Below, piece after piece: positions 63,072 through 64,000 of a stretch of DNA of 64,000 nucleotides (positions are counted from its first letter, which is position 1; each line of letters starts with the position of its first letter). This DNA is from Rhodobiaceae bacterium (GTDB taxonomy: Bacteria; Pseudomonadota; Alphaproteobacteria; Rhizobiales; Tepidamorphaceae): NCBI GenBank assembly GCA_020637895.1, contig JACKJP010000003.1:1-64000 (forward strand), given 5' to 3'. A program made the translations under genes and the position numbers. A model generated the notes under the pieces. It did no database searches. It was not told the origin of the DNA and saw only the letters and a list, made by a program, of their open reading frames with translations.

Positions 63072-63815
63072 TTACTGACAAATACGGTAAGCATCCGAAC
63101 GCCCGTGGCGTTCCGTATCGAGGTGTACATGCGTCTCGTGGGCGCTGTCTGAACCCGGTCCGAGCACCGTCGTGAAGTGACCGCATGACGCCTTGCGGAT
63201 CGCATCGATGAAGGTGCGATCTTCCGCCGGACCGCTGCCGACCGCGACGAAGCGGCCATCGGTCAGCTCAAATCCCGCAATATCGAGGGCGATGCCCTTG
63301 CCATGCGCGCTGACCTTGCCGCTGCTTGCCCGGTTTCTGTAGCGGCATTGAAAGCCGGGACCGGTCCGGACCTCCCGAATGGCAGCGCCGAACGTTCCCT
63401 CGGCCATCGGATCTGCGATCGTGCGCAGGAAAGCAGTCAGCTCTCCAACATAGGCGCAGGACAGGAGAGGCGTGCCAGTGATCGATATCCGACGCGCTCC
63501 GTCGAGCGCGAGGATGGCATCGAGTGTCACCGGGTTGTCGATGACGCAGGCAGAATCGCTCCCGTCAGGCGCCTTGGCCTGCGGCTGTTCTGCCTTGGAG
63601 AAGAATGCGCCAACGATGTCGCAGGCTATGACCTGAGGCTTGGCGACGCTTTCGGGCGTCTTTTCTCCCTGACTGTTTTGCACGGGTGCTGCAACGGGCG
63701 CTTCAGCCGCTGTCGGACGCGGCTCGGGCATCGGCACCTGCGGCATTTCCGCAGCGCGCGCGGCAGCCGACGTTCCCAGCAGAACCGCCATCATCAGGGG
63801 AATAGCAATGCGCAT
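63072..63815 (-). CDS. Extensin-like secreted protein (second copy)
   Basis: About 247 residues from the ATG at 63815, with GAGG five bases upstream, giving a signal peptide (MRIAIPLMMAVLLGTSAAAR). A Pro/Ala/Gln-rich linker follows (residues 24-60). The extensin-like domain has FQCRYRNRASSGKVSAHGKG, ALDIAGFELTDGRF, CGHFTTVLGP and HETHVHLD. It is a diverged paralogue of the lipoprotein at 59612 and lacks the lipobox. Confidence 0.85.
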   Translation of the reverse strand: MRIAIPLMMAVLLGTSAAARAAEMPQVPMPEPRPTAAEAPVAAPVQNSQGEKTPESVAKPQVIACDIVGAFFSKAEQPQAKAPDGSDSACVIDNPVTLDAILALDGARRISITGTPLLSCAYVGELTAFLRTIADPMAEGTFGAAIREVRTGPGFQCRYRNRASSGKVSAHGKGIALDIAGFELTDGRFVAVGSGPAEDRTFIDAIRKASCGHFTTVLGPGSDSAHETHVHLDTERHGRSDAYRICQ

Positions 63816-63848
63816 TCGGACCTCGTTCGGTCTGTCCCAACGCATCAA

Positions 63849-64000
63849 TCAGCGTTTTGGTTCGCTCCCGCCGCCCTCTGCCGCCCATTCGAAATCGTCG
63901 GCAAAGGCATCGATGATCGCGTCCGCACCGGACGGCATCACATGTGTATGGTCCTCGAAGAGCAGGACCTTGCCGCGATAGGGGCGGCAAGTGGTGTCAT
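63849..64000 (-). CDS. 3' end of an unidentified gene entering the window
   Basis: A frame open from 64000 to a TGA at 63851-63849 encodes about 49 residues (ending RPYRGKVLLFEDHTHVMPSG, then ADAIIDAFADDFEWAAE and GGGSEPKR). The acidic carboxy end and codon use look real. I do not recognise the family. It lies 33 bases before the extensin-like start on the same strand. Confidence 0.55.
   Translation of the reverse strand, partial: DTTCRPYRGKVLLFEDHTHVMPSGADAIIDAFADDFEWAAEGGGSEPKR

Overview
The window reads as a chromosomal segment of an alphaproteobacterium of the order Hyphomicrobiales (rhizobia-like). The evidence is a RirA-type iron regulator with an ICE-like and an IRO-like operator beside it, the cysG-DUF2849-cysI-DUF934 arrangement, a SahR-like ArsR/methyltransferase regulator in front of metF, and uniformly GC-rich coding sequence. 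I saw no tRNA, rRNA, CRISPR array, insertion sequence or prophage gene. The genes are densely packed, with many 1-14 base overlaps.

Layout. 1-4.9 kb: an RND efflux pair (adaptor plus pump) behind an AT-rich leader. 4.9-11.6 kb, minus strand: a urea/short-chain-amide ABC transporter (urtABCDE/fmdDEF type) followed by formamidase fmdA and the zinc-ribbon gene fmdB. 11.9-16.2 kb, divergent: a giant sensor in which an NCS1 nucleobase/allantoin-type permease is fused through a nine-cysteine segment to a hybrid histidine kinase, translationally coupled to a LuxR-type response regulator. This transporter-sensor next to amide genes is the most interesting system here. 16.4-19.2 kb: a tight three-gene operon of unknown role (AttH-like DUF7065-type protein, APH-fold kinase, helical protein). 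19.3-22.4 kb: a TRAP transporter (QMP order).

22.8-30.1 kb: an iron block on the minus strand (two imelysins, a di-heme DUF1111 protein, a DUF1513 protein, bacterioferritin, BFD-type ferredoxin and an unknown Cys-containing protein), with divergent rirA on the plus strand. An IRO-like site lies in the imelysin promoter and an ICE-like (Irr) site lies in the rirA promoter. 30.3-33.0 kb: a CIO-type bd oxidase with a 37-residue third subunit, and a small membrane protein whose mRNA leader carries an 11-bp stem at its ribosome binding site.

33.1-41.5 kb: assimilatory sulfate reduction. cysH-cysD-cysN lies on the minus strand and cysG-DUF2849-cysI-DUF934 on the plus strand, followed by ferredoxin-NADP reductase. 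41.5-49.3 kb: a BaiN-like flavoprotein, a methyltransferase, chromate transporter chrA and a second RND pump. 49.3-53.3 kb: tungstate transporter (gene order B-C-A) and the translation factor EttA. 53.4-58.4 kb: cytochrome b561, MscS channel, Tag glycosylase, TrmO, and the sahR-metF pair. 58.4-64 kb: a 27-residue membrane peptide gene, two extensin-like proteins, an MltB-type lytic transglycosylase, a methyltransferase, a TerC-family protein and the 3' end of an unidentified gene.
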